Shown here piece by piece: positions 14,201 through 26,200 of a stretch of 64,000 bases of DNA. The DNA is taken from assembly GCA_947568835.1 (NCBI GenBank), contig OX387604.1:21977076-22041075 (forward strand), in the 5' to 3' direction. Under the pieces are notes generated by a model. The model did not search any database, was not told the origin of the DNA, and saw only the letters and a list, made by a program, of their open reading frames with translations. Position 1 is the stretch's first letter, and each line of letters starts with the position of its first letter. A program made the position numbers and the translations under genes. The DNA comes from Protonemura montana (lineage: Eukaryota > Arthropoda > Insecta > Plecoptera > Nemouridae).

Positions 14201-17200
14201 TGTTTAAGATAGTGACTCACACGTGGATAGAGAGATGGTCCGGGACTTCGACTAGTATTGCTGGCATTGGTCGATCGCTGCATAGTGCGATCCTCATATC
14301 GCGTTCCCCCTTGGCTGGCCATTGGCCGATTCAGCGTGCTGTTGGCATTGTTGGGCGAGTTCGGGCCCGCGTTTCGGGCAGCCACCGTTTTCGTGACAAA
14401 CTCCTGTTCCTTCCAGCCATGCTTCTTGTAGACTTCGCGAAGCTCCTGGTGCTGCCACATGGTGAACAACACCTGGCCGGCGAACTTGAGCACGCGGGGT
14501 GTGTACTTCTGGCGCATCCGCGTTATGTTCATCAAGCGTTCAACACCGCCTGCTTCTAGCAGTGATCTGCACAACAACAAGGATTTATCATTTGAAACAT
14601 GTTTGTGTCATTCTGCAAGCAAGTTTAGTAGCTATGGAGTGGTTTTATAAGATAGCTGCTCTGAAACCTATATATTGTTTGGTTGGTACTAGAAGAGCAC
14701 TTGAAAATAATTTCTGGTTTTGCATGATAAGTTCCCATTTTACATATTTCCCAAAAATATTTTTAATATGAGCATCTTTATGAGAGGATTTGCAAAATAA
14801 CCCTATCTTTTCCATGTATTAATCTATCTATTACCAGGACATCTAAAATTAAAACTAGTGTTAGGATGTACAGCAATATGGTTCAAAGTTGTAACATAGA
14901 TTCTAAGTGATGGCCATCACTCAGACGTCTTCATTAACGGCTGTATGGACTCTCTTAGGATTACAAGAACGAACTTCGTGACGTCACAGCACGATCTTAA
15001 AACTATAGCTTCTGTATGTCGGAGAGCTTTGAAACCTTTTCCAATCGATTTGTTGGAAAAAACCAATCGAAAGATGTAGACGGTGACATTCGCCTAACTA
15101 TCGTATTTCCCCGTTTAAAAGCCAATATAGCTCCGAAAAATACCAAATCGTAACATTTCAACATTTTGTTCTTGTCGTTATTGTTCTTCGCCACAAGTCC
15201 TGACTGCGCATGCTCGCTGCGTGGAATTCCTCAACTCGAGTATTTAACATTTAATATCAATTTATTGGAGCTTTTTGAAAGTTGGATGAAGCCAAAATTG
15301 GAAATATATATGTAGCGTGTAATAAATTAATACACTTTTATAAGGGATGCATTCACCCTCAGTAGCCAGTGGCCAGTATTCAGTGATAGCTTAGGTTCAT
15401 GCTAGTATTTGATCAATTATTTCCGATGAAGTTCACGGATGACAGGTAGTCTAGTGGATAGCGTACGAAGCCAGATAGCTCAGATGCTTCGCAAATAACG
15501 TGATGCCCGGTTCGTATCGCAGAGCACGTAAATATTTTGCATTTTCAGTTTTAAACTGTATGAACAGTGAATGTCTAATTTGATACAACCAGTAAATGAA
15601 CATAAAATATGTGTAAATAAATAAACATGACTTTATTATTTTATTGACACGTCGTCACATGTTCGATCGGGTTTATTTATTTATTTAATGCTACCTACAA
15701 TTACAGAGTATTTGTGTGAGCCTAATTGTTAAGGAACTTATATCATCAATTTAGTTCCATATTTAACTTTTAATTGTATTTAAATATTCTTCTATTGAAT
15801 AGTACGGATTTTGGATTAAGAAAGCTTTGAGAGTAGTGTTAAAGATGGTACGGGTTGGCAAATTAGTGATGGATGTTGGGAGATGGTTATAAATTGTTGT
15901 GCAGAGGTAATGTGGGCTGTGTTCAAAGAGGGAATGGGAGTGAGTGCAAAAATATGCAAAAATTGAATTTCCAGAAGTAACCACCCTTTAGCAAAAAGAA
16001 TTGAAATAACCATCAAAAAAACGAACCAATTCGTTTAAAAAAAGACGACGTCTTCATTGATTGAGTGTACCAATAGGTACGAAATGAAGCCACAATAAAC
16101 TTTGTAAATAATTGCCAGAACTGAAAACATGTAGCGTTCAAAAGAATTGAAATATACGTAAATGCAGACGTCTATCCCCTCCCTCCCCCCCTCCCCCAGC
16201 CCATCGCACGATATCGTCACCCCATCCCCATGCATAAATTAGGACAATAGCCAAAGGTAATAATCACTTTGCGCTTACGAGACTACGATTTCGGCTGTGG
16301 CCATTAGCATTGCTCTTATGGAACTAACAATTCGTCCAAGTCAAATAGTAGACGAGCACGTTGTCTCGGCCGGGGAGTGCGTGCACGACCGCACTTTGAC
16401 AAATCACCAGCAATTTAACATTGCTCTTATGGGAGAATGGACTCCCGGGAAACAAGGATTGAAACCGAACGGTTTGGCGTGTTGGAAACACCGGTTCTCG
16501 TTGGATCACCGAAGTTAAGCAACACTGCGCTGAGTCAGGTATTGGATGGGTGACCACCATACACATGACCAGTTCTGTTTGGGAGAGAGGTTGGAGGGAT
16601 GAAAGTTAGTGCAGCAACTTCATTCGCCTTGCTTATTAACCTCTCGACAGCATGGATTTGTGGAGAATTCCTGCTGTTCGAGTTGTACCGTCCTTCGGAA
16701 GGGACGTTAAGCCAGTGGTCCCCTTGGTGCTCTTCGACAGGAGTACGCTACGTGCCGGCACCGGGCTTCCCGTCTTCCCTTCTAGGCCATGTTAGGTTCA
16801 TCATCACCCTCATCGTCATCCACTCATCCACCGACGCCATTAGACCAGTGCCACATGACCAGATGTCAAAACAGTGCGTCGTTAAACACCACAAATCAAT
16901 CAATCAACAAGGATTGAAATTTCAAAGTGCATGGGCTGGGGGAGGGGGGGAGGGGGGGAGGGAGGGGATAGACGTCTGCATTTACGTATATTTCAATTCT
17001 TTTGAACGCTACATGTTTCCAGTTCTGGCAATTATTTACAAAGTTTATTGTGGCTTCATTTCGTACCTATTGGTACACTCAATCAATGAAGACGTCGTCT
17101 TTTTTTAAACGAATTGGTTCGTTTTTTTGATGGTTTATAGATTACACAGTTATTTCATGCTCGTGGGATCCCCGCTATGTGAAAGAATTTAATGCTAGAA

Positions 17201-20200
17201 AGATAGATTTCAGTCGCTAAAGAGAGCGAGCATTGCGACGAGCTACTCTAGAGAATCGTCTGATTTTGGCGGGTTGCATGATGAGAACGGCAAACGATAA
17301 CTTGGTATGATAGCTTGGTTTGTGTGATGGTTCAGATTGTGTATATCTCGTATATGACTCTCACAAGAAATGTACATTGAGTTGGGTCTGAGTCATGGTT
17401 TCTAACTAAGATGGTTTCTCACAGTGGGTTTTGGGCAATGCAATTTGAACAATGACAAAAACTGAACAACTGGAAGGCAAGCACATTAATTTGTTTAAGT
17501 TTAGGGGGAGGGGGGGGGGGGGGAAAGGGATACAAGCAGTTGTTGAACGTTTGAGTTGGGGTTTGGCTTAGAGTGATGCAAATTAGTCGGATTCCGTGCC
17601 TTTTACTCTGTCCTAGTGGCTGTTCGTACGGATGGGGATGTAAAATGTATCTACGTTCTTAACTGAAAAGTTGAAATTTTACCTAGAAAACTCAGCGTTT
17701 TTCTTGATGACCTCGTTGAGGGTGGCGAGGACAGCTGCGATTGTGTCATCAGAGGTTCCTTGGTCATGTTGAGCATTGCCCGAAGGCAGTTTTTGGACGA
17801 GATCGCGCATTGCATATTTGCCTGCCAAAACAGATCCAACATGTTCAGTTATCACAGAAAATTGTGCATTTACAATTTAAAAAATCATTTGGAAATCTAT
17901 CAGCGATGGATCCAAACATGAATAGTGCACCAAGCTAAGAGCTAAAAGCCTGAGGTATATTTTAAGTTTTATGTTTATTTTGCAAGAATGGCTTCCAATA
18001 TTTCCTTTGATTATTCCATAGCAAATTTTCATCATCTAGATGTTCTACACCTTGAAACTGAAATCATCAAAGCGAACTGAACGAAAATTATCCAGATCAG
18101 CAAGCACAATTTGAAGACAGTGCCAAACAACCATTCACAAACAGGTCTTCTGGGTTATGTGGACCATATAGTAACGATAGCTTTTTACTATAGTAACTAT
18201 AGCCGGTGCTAAACGAGCACCACCGACTCACCTATCAACTCCTTGTTCCGCTGGTCGATGGCCAAATTGCGCAATGCTGTTGCCACAGCGCAAACCACCC
18301 TATCCACCTCCATCCTGAGCAGCTCGACCAAAATGGGGAGGCCTTTCTCTTTCCTGACAGCTGCTCGTATCTCAATGCTTGGCTGCCAGTAGCACGCAGC
18401 CAAGTTCTGCAGCGCACCCGCTGCTGCCTCTAAAGTCTCCGGATTTGAGCAGCTTTGCAGCAGCGACAAATAGGCCTGGACCCCCTCCGGTTGCCACAGC
18501 AGCTCATTGCCCTTGACAGGCTCGTTCCGTTGGCTGGCCGTGCGGCTCGAACTGCCTGTGCTCTCCTTTTGCTGAACAAGCTGAGCTTCTTTTTTCTTTT
18601 TGCTAGCGCCGAAACAGCCTAAATTGTCTCCTGCAACAGAATCGATAGGGGTGTGAGCAGTGCAAAACCCTGGAGAATCATCTGATTGCTAGACGATTAT
18701 CGAGTGTCTCTTACCTTGACAGAGACTGTATGCTACAACAGACACAACAAAAATTACAGAGACAGCAAGACCACAAGTTTAATTCGTGCGATCTACAGAG
18801 CGTTTCTAAAGCAGCAATGATAAGGGCAAGAGATGTCGATGGGAAGGATTCCTTGAACGCGACAGATGGTTAAGAAGTTTGTGTTTTTAACTTATTTTCC
18901 TGTAACTCCCCTACACAACTCCTTACCTATGAGTAGAGCCACGATTATATGGTGATGCGCAAAATCGCGAATTGTTCTTATCTCTTGTTTTTCTTACAAA
19001 TGAGTGCGACAAAACGCGAAATTCACGAAAAATCATCCATAACACCGAAATCAACTATTTCCCGCGAAATCATCGCGAAATGAGCCTTTTCCTATCCAAT
19101 TATCTTAAATTTCAGATATTCTGTAATTTTTTTCATTTTAATCAAATCATATATCACAGAAAATAAATAAACAAACAAAATAACCCATTTGTTTTTATGC
19201 TAAATTAAGAGATAATGAAGCTATTTCACTATAATACGTGTATTTTGCGAAATAGCCACTTATTTCCATGCAAAAATGTAAAATGTTTATGTTATCTCTA
19301 TAAACACACATTTCCATGGATTTGTCATATTCAGGTCTGTTTCTCATCAAATGCTGTCAACATTCCCAAGTTTAGTGGGTAGAAGTAGTGGGGCAAAATG
19401 TTTGCTGTAGGAAACTATTGCCATTGGTTGGCTGAATCTTCCCCTCCTTGCCATGTGCCCACCAGCACCATATGCATCCAGTCTATATAGAGATTAGCTG
19501 GGATTTCAAATTTCAATGGGGTGTAATAAATCTTTGACTTTTGAGGATCAAGCAAAGCAACTCTTTGTGAGTGATGGATTTATTTTGATGTGTGGAATCT
19601 GAAACACCAGACTTGTCTGGGAGAAAAAAGACAATCTTGCAAAGTATGTTAGTACCGGGCAGTGGGTCTAATTCAAATTCTAATGGACATAAAAATCTCA
19701 AACCCCTCATTTGCAGTTCTGACTTAGCAAACTATTTGAGCCCCTGTGAACAGTGTTGATGCAGAGAGGTTTTTTAGTCAATAAAACCTTGTGCTGACTG
19801 ACAAAGGAACAAGAATGAAGGAAGCTACCATTGAAACTTGTTCAATGTTAAGTTTTAACAAGTAGTAAGTGTCGCTCAAACTGCCATACAATGTATTTCA
19901 TGGTAGCATTTATGTAAAATATTTATATGTGCTATTAATTTTGTTCCAAGTCCCTTACAAATACCGATGTTGAGGACCTACACTAAATATTTGCTTTATT
20001 GTAATTATTATTGATCACTTCTTTATTAGAGATCCCAGTGCTTACCCTAAATCTTCATTCCTTTCGAATGTAGATCGCAAAAGCTCTTTTTTTCTATTTA
20101 GCTATAAACGCTAAAATTCAAATAATTAGCACTAAAATTTCGATAAAACTAATGCTAAAAACACGTACCTTCTTTTTTCGTCACCTATGTCTGAAATCTG

Positions 20201-23200
20201 CTATAGACATGAAATTCTGTACTTTTTCCATAACACCGCCATAACACCGAAATCCAAAAAGCTTACCACGAAATTATCGAAATCATAACACCATAAAATC
20301 TTGGCTCTACCTATGAGTGAAGTGCTGATGGCTTCACATGTATCAGAGTCGATGCCTGCTGTCCTTCATAACAAAATCAAACTAACCCCCCAGAACCCAG
20401 CATAACATAATTTATCCTTTTGAATTCCCAAAAAATATGTTTTCTAACCTTCGATAATTTACCCGAAAAACGTAGTCTTATAGGGTAGTCGTAGGGTTAT
20501 ACCCACTCTTTTGTGACTCAAGGATAGGACTTTATTTAAGAAACAAACAAACTTACCATGCCACATAGTTAAACTTGTATCTCATCTGTGAGTTTAGAAA
20601 GTTCTTAAACTGGCCCCAAGAAAAACAAATGTACAGGTGACAGAGAGCCAGCATTTGTTTTTTAATAGAATATTAAGACTAATGCATGTTATCTGGCATT
20701 TTGTTCGCGATTTTGTTTCTAAACAAAGACTAGGATAAAAACCGTCGACATCCCTAGCTTGACACCTAGCAGTCTCCACTTGTTGCTCCCCTGCAATCAT
20801 CTCCACATGCAACGATTTGAATCAAATCAATAGAGGGTTCATTCTTCTGAACAATCAAAACAGCAAAGAATCCCTTCACATAATTCTTCTACAGGGCCAG
20901 CAAGCAACAAGTGCAGGCTCCTTATGTGCGATAGGAATTTGAAAAGCATTACAAGCGTGCGCGCCAAATTTGTCCCGAACAGCACATACCTTTCGGTTGG
21001 GCAGCCACACGGCTTTGCGTCGGCAGCGGGTGTTTGTCGTAGTTTGGGTCCTCCACCTCCTGGCACCGGTATGACAGGTTTCGCAGCACACATACACAGT
21101 TTTCCACGCTCTTGTTACCAATGTTGGACTTGTCTATCGCCGAGCGCACAACGTACACGAGCGAATCGACCAGGCCCTCGCATTCGCGCAGCTTCTTTCT
21201 TGCATATTCGCCGGCAGAACTCACGTTCCTGGAATCACCATTATTGCCGGTCAAATATCGCCACATGCGGTAATACTAGGCAGTTTCGGAGAGATCGTGC
21301 TGATGCAGAGTAACAGAGAAATGAGATTTTTCCCAACTCACAAATAGCACAAGGAATAAGAGACGGCCTGGCTACCTGACAAACCACATTCTAGCCCGAT
21401 CAGCGACTTCCATTCGCTGCTATCTCCACTATAAGTAAGACAAAGTGTGTCACCTATATTTATTTAATCTTTTCGATTGATGGTAAAAGTAACTCAAAAC
21501 ACCTGCCCAACCTATCATAACTCATCGTTTGTGCAGCTGATAGAACGGCCCGTAACAAAGAAGTTCAATCGACTAAGTGTCAAAATGACACCAGGTTCCA
21601 TTTTAGGTGTACCAGGCCAACTAAGGTCTCACCTGAGTACTCCTGATGCATTCCTGAAGATGGTGGTCCAACAAGTTTCCCCGGAAGAATTGGGATCCCA
21701 GCCGGAGTGGGGAATGATTATGTTATTGACAACAACCATCAAGCCATCGTCAATTATAGACCTCTTTAAGTCCTGCAATGAGCACAACACACCGATTAGA
21801 AGCAGAATACATTAAAAAATAATCAAAAATATCAAGTTAGATCTAGTGGATTTTCTTGCTCTGGCAGAAGGAGTTCTGCCAGAGCAAGCATAAATGAGAG
21901 CATTTATGAGCCAAGGAAAGTAGGCATAGACTAAAAAAAGAGGGAATCAGGAGGGAAAAGAGTTGACCACGTACCTCGCACGAAGACAAGTTCCATAGAA
22001 CGCCAGTGACCAGCTCCTTGACGTCTGCGTCCGCAGATTTGCGCAGTAGGTTGATTAAGGATGGAATGCCGTTTGCATTCTTAATGGCTCGTTTGTTCTC
22101 GTCATTTTGCCTTCCGTACGACAAGTTTCTGGGTTGGAATAGACAGAATTTTTAGAGATTTAGAAGTGATGTTGATGCTTCATTAAGAAAATTTTGATAG
22201 TAAAGGAAAGGAATACAAAAAGTCTGGCAGGAAATAAATATTAAGCACAGACTTATCCTGATGGTTTTTAGACTCATGTCTACTTGATTTATCCTGAGCA
22301 CTAGTTTTAAGAAAAACTATTTGAACTGGGTTTTGAATGCTAAGTAAAGGGCTACTAAATTTCCCGACGTTTCGTAACATATGCTAGTTACTTCTTCAAG
22401 GGTACTTATCCATTGCAGCAGGTTGCAACAGTGTGTGTCGGTGGCACTTATCCATTGCTTTGTTTCCAGTTTCAATTGTAACTCATTTAGTTTCATTTAA
22501 TACAAATTAAATACTTTTTTAGGGGGGATTCAGGTCATTTCTTGTGATATTTCACTTTACTGGAGTAATCGAAGTATTGAAACTTTGAAAAGTTCACTGT
22601 TAGCAGCACAACATTGGAATAGCTCGGGATGTCCGATTGCTTTCAGACTATCTCTTCTCCTTCAATGACCAGCAATAACACAAGCACACCAACCAGCTGG
22701 AACAGGGTGAGGGGGGGGGGGGAGTCTATTCTTACCTGAGAGCACCACACGCATTTCGATATACGTCCGGAGTCTCGTGGTTGAGAAGTGCCACGAGCGG
22801 CGGAATCCCACCGAGCGCTCTAGTCTTAGCTTTGTTGGGGTCGTCCATATAGCAGAGGTGCTGCAAGTAGGCCGCCGCATTCGCTTTGATCACGTTATTG
22901 GGGCTGTTTAGGAAACTGATCACTTCCGTCAGGTTGGGATCCCGCCATCGAACTCCTGCAAAAAAACACGCTCGCTTGGCGTTAGTTTTGACGTGGAGGA
23001 AAGTTGTAGTTTTCTCACCTGAAAAACTCACTAACTGTTCAAATTCAAAACAAATATCTGGTCACTAGGGTCAGAATGTACAAAAGTTCTTAGAAAGTAA
23101 CAAAAGAACATTTAATTTATTTTAATTTAATTTAATTTTTCTTTTATTAAGTGCTAGTTGGTCTTCCTACTCTCAATGCGATCAAAGAATAAACCTCTAT

Positions 23201-26200
23201 CGACAAGCGAGAGGAGAAGATCCAGATTAAGAGTCACACAGAGTTATGGAAATGTGCAATTAATAATTACACTCTAGACACACCTCCAGAATGCAGGTAG
23301 ATATTGGCAGATGTTGGTTTATAATAATAAATACAATACATAACAATGCTACATTGCCCAAAGAAATAAAACAATGTCATACTAGACATTTTTCTAGCAG
23401 TGAGCATCTATTTTTACAATGTAAACAAGTCTCACCTCGATGCTCATCGTCTACCGAAGGTGATGGAATGATCGTTGGGTGCATTGACAGATGCTTCCGT
23501 AGTTCCTCTTCATCCTCAAAGATCGTTCGCGGTGCGGAACCATCATCTTCGTAGGTCCTGGGGTCTGCCCCATTTGTGCTGTAGGCCGCAGGAACTGTTC
23601 CGTATGGTGAAGGGGAAACGTATCCATAAAGTTTGGCGTCATCAACTGAAATAAAGTCTGCGCTTAGAAAAATAGGCTCACCAATTTTAATCAGACCTGT
23701 TTTCTGAAAATGTACCTCTGGCAAAATGCTAGAAATAGTATCTTATGGCATTGTCAGGAATCTGGACAATTCTTGCAAATTGCACAGGGATGCTATTTTC
23801 AAAAAGGGCCATGCATTAGGTAGGCCACAAGCAAGTTAAAAGAATCCCAGTAAACACAAGTAATACTCTGCCTAACCATGAAAGAATAAGTCTGGATGTA
23901 ACACACTTGAGGAGGTCTCAGAAGCAACAGACAAAATATATTCAGTTACATCTTTTAATTAAGACTATAAGCATACGTTCATCGTTCTTAACGCGATCTT
24001 CCACGCAAGGTGAACGAAGGTTCAGTCAAAAGGTAAACCATTGTGTTTTGCACCAACTTGAGCCTTCAGATGTCTGCACTTCTTTAATTCTTATGCACAA
24101 TTATTTTACAGTCTTTTGACGGACAACCCTACAAAAAAGTAAACACAGACCAGCCTATGGTTTACACACAATTGGTGGAACTATTATTTTTATTGGTGCT
24201 TAGAGGAATTTTTATGTTTAGTTTGCAAACTGGTAGTGGAACTAAGAAATCTTCATTACCGTGTGCTAATTGCGATGGCTCCCCTGAGTCGTCCATGCTC
24301 CAAGGGTGTGTCATAGGATCTGAACGAACACACAATGCAGGAGACGATTAGCCGGTAAGTCGAGGAAAAATGCACGCTTTATAAAACAATTAAAAGCATG
24401 TTGCATGTTTTGCTTTCGATGGATATGTAAGTCATGCATTAAGGATGTTCTTATGATTTTAATACAGCCTTAGCCGGTGTGAAATCCAAAACAACTGCCC
24501 TGTTGTGCGAGATATTACTGGTGAGAGGGTACGTACGGGGTAATGGTTTTCCATATCTGTCAACTCACCATATCGGTCTACTGGTCCCCCTGGGGAAGGA
24601 GTAACGCGGTAATGGTCAGGTCGCTGAGATATAAGAGTTGAGTCCAACTCATCATAACCCGACTGAGGGAATGAACCTCCCTTTTGCAGATATTCTAATG
24701 AACAAAAAGTCTGCATTTAGCTTAATAGTTAATGGGCACCGACAACACTTCAGCATTTACAATTAAGATGTATAACAACACACCAGCTTTATTTGATTAA
24801 ATATTAAAAGGTAGCAGTAATGAAGGTGAAGCAAGTAATAGCAAAGAGAAGATAAAGATTTTACCCCAGGTGAGAAGAAAGTATTATGTATGTATACTTA
24901 ATAATAGAAACATCCACAAGTGAGGAGGTTATACAAAACACGCATACACGCTTGGATTATGTGTGTAAAATAACAAATTTTTGGTCAATAGCAGTAGGTA
25001 CATATAGTTACAGGAATAAACACAACATCAATGCTGCACTACTAGAAAATAGACGACAACAAAAAGCAGGAACGTTTGGTTGAAGAAGAAGCCAAGTAGA
25101 GAAAGAAAGAGAACAGCATACAATCTGAGGAATTAGTTCAATGTCAAGGGCAAAATTTGAAACTTTCCTGGAAAACTCCTGGAAAAAATTCAGGAGCACC
25201 AACCACCAAGTAAATAATAAGCTAAATCACCATTAATATATAGGTTAAGTTGTTAGGAAGTTGTTGGTCACAACCTCAGAAAATCTGGAAACCTATTATC
25301 ATTTTATGTGATTGGCTGATCATCTTTAAGCTCTAGGGATAAAGTTTAACTCTGTTTTGTGCATTTGGCCCCTGTCATATCAAAGTAAATCGAACATCTA
25401 ATAAGTACTAGCTTGAGGGTATTTGCTATTTGGTTATATATGTGGGCACACAGGGATGCTGCTTGCAGAAATTCAAACGTTGTTCGGTTCAGTTGGCTAG
25501 GCACAACAGAAGACCAAGTACAAAAGAACATTCAACTGCACCAAAAAATAATTAGTTATGCAGCATACTGATTATGAACGTCTTAGCAACCAAAGTTATA
25601 AAATTTCATTAGTTTCACAAAACTTATCCAAAGAAATATAAAATACCTAGCACCAACCAAAACCAAAATACGTAGAAACAAAATGCATTTATATGGTTTT
25701 TTCTAAATAAAGTAGCTAATAGTGCATGCACAAGATTTTAGAGAGTAACTGCACTGAGGTAAAATTCAGGCAATGTTCACCTACATTTAGCATGATGAGG
25801 CTACAAATAACTGACTAATAGTCAATTCTACTAAAAAACTGTGATCTGGTACAAAATAATTGTAACAACTAATGATGCTTAGAATTGCTTGTTAATTTTC
25901 CTTATTTTATAATGCTAATTATACATTTTAAATAATATCTAATCTAAATACAGTTCATACTGCTCCTGTCTGTCAAAACCAATGCACTAGGATTGCTCCA
26001 TGCTCACCCATTTTAAAAGTTGTTTTTAATAAGAGTTCTCCATTCAATGGAGATACAAAGAGAAAAAGCAAGCAAGGGATGAGTTTGTCTATTCCTTTGA
26101 TACAAATTTTGTCAGGTCAATCCAAAGGCAGTTCAAGGGGTATCTTTCAGGTGACATAAATTTAAAATAAAACCATAACCATTTTCTAATAAATAAAATA

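Larger units (their letters stand above)
16008..17135. mobile_element. Long-TIR (fold-back) DNA element carrying a nested SINE
   Basis: Arms of about 200 bases at 16008-16204 and 16931-17135 are near-perfect inverted copies. The outer ends read AACCATCAAAAAAACGAAC and its complement, and the inner ends are a poly-pyrimidine tract (CCCTCCCTCCCCCC) and its purine complement. The interior (16205-16930) codes for no transposase. It contains a SINE with its own target-site duplication and a direct repeat of CATTGCTCTTATGG near 16309 and 16419. A clean target-site duplication for the outer element is not evident. It is a non-autonomous terminal-inverted-repeat or Foldback-type element in a delta-catenin intron, older than the SINE. 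Confidence 0.85.

Noticed and set aside
16465..16590. A functional 5S rRNA gene
   Set aside because: Only part of 5S is recognisable, with diverged ends and no 3' stem or T-run terminator. The target-site duplications span a larger 441-base SINE.
16599..17108. 169-codon plus-strand open frame
   Set aside because: It runs from the SINE body across its target-site duplication into the right TIR arm. Its second half duplicates the frame of the left arm. It is a chance frame in repeats.
19513..19710. Minus-strand frame repeated at 59234-59536
   Set aside because: Its repetition comes from the two hAT copies, and the hAT motif is on the opposite strand, so this frame is a shadow.
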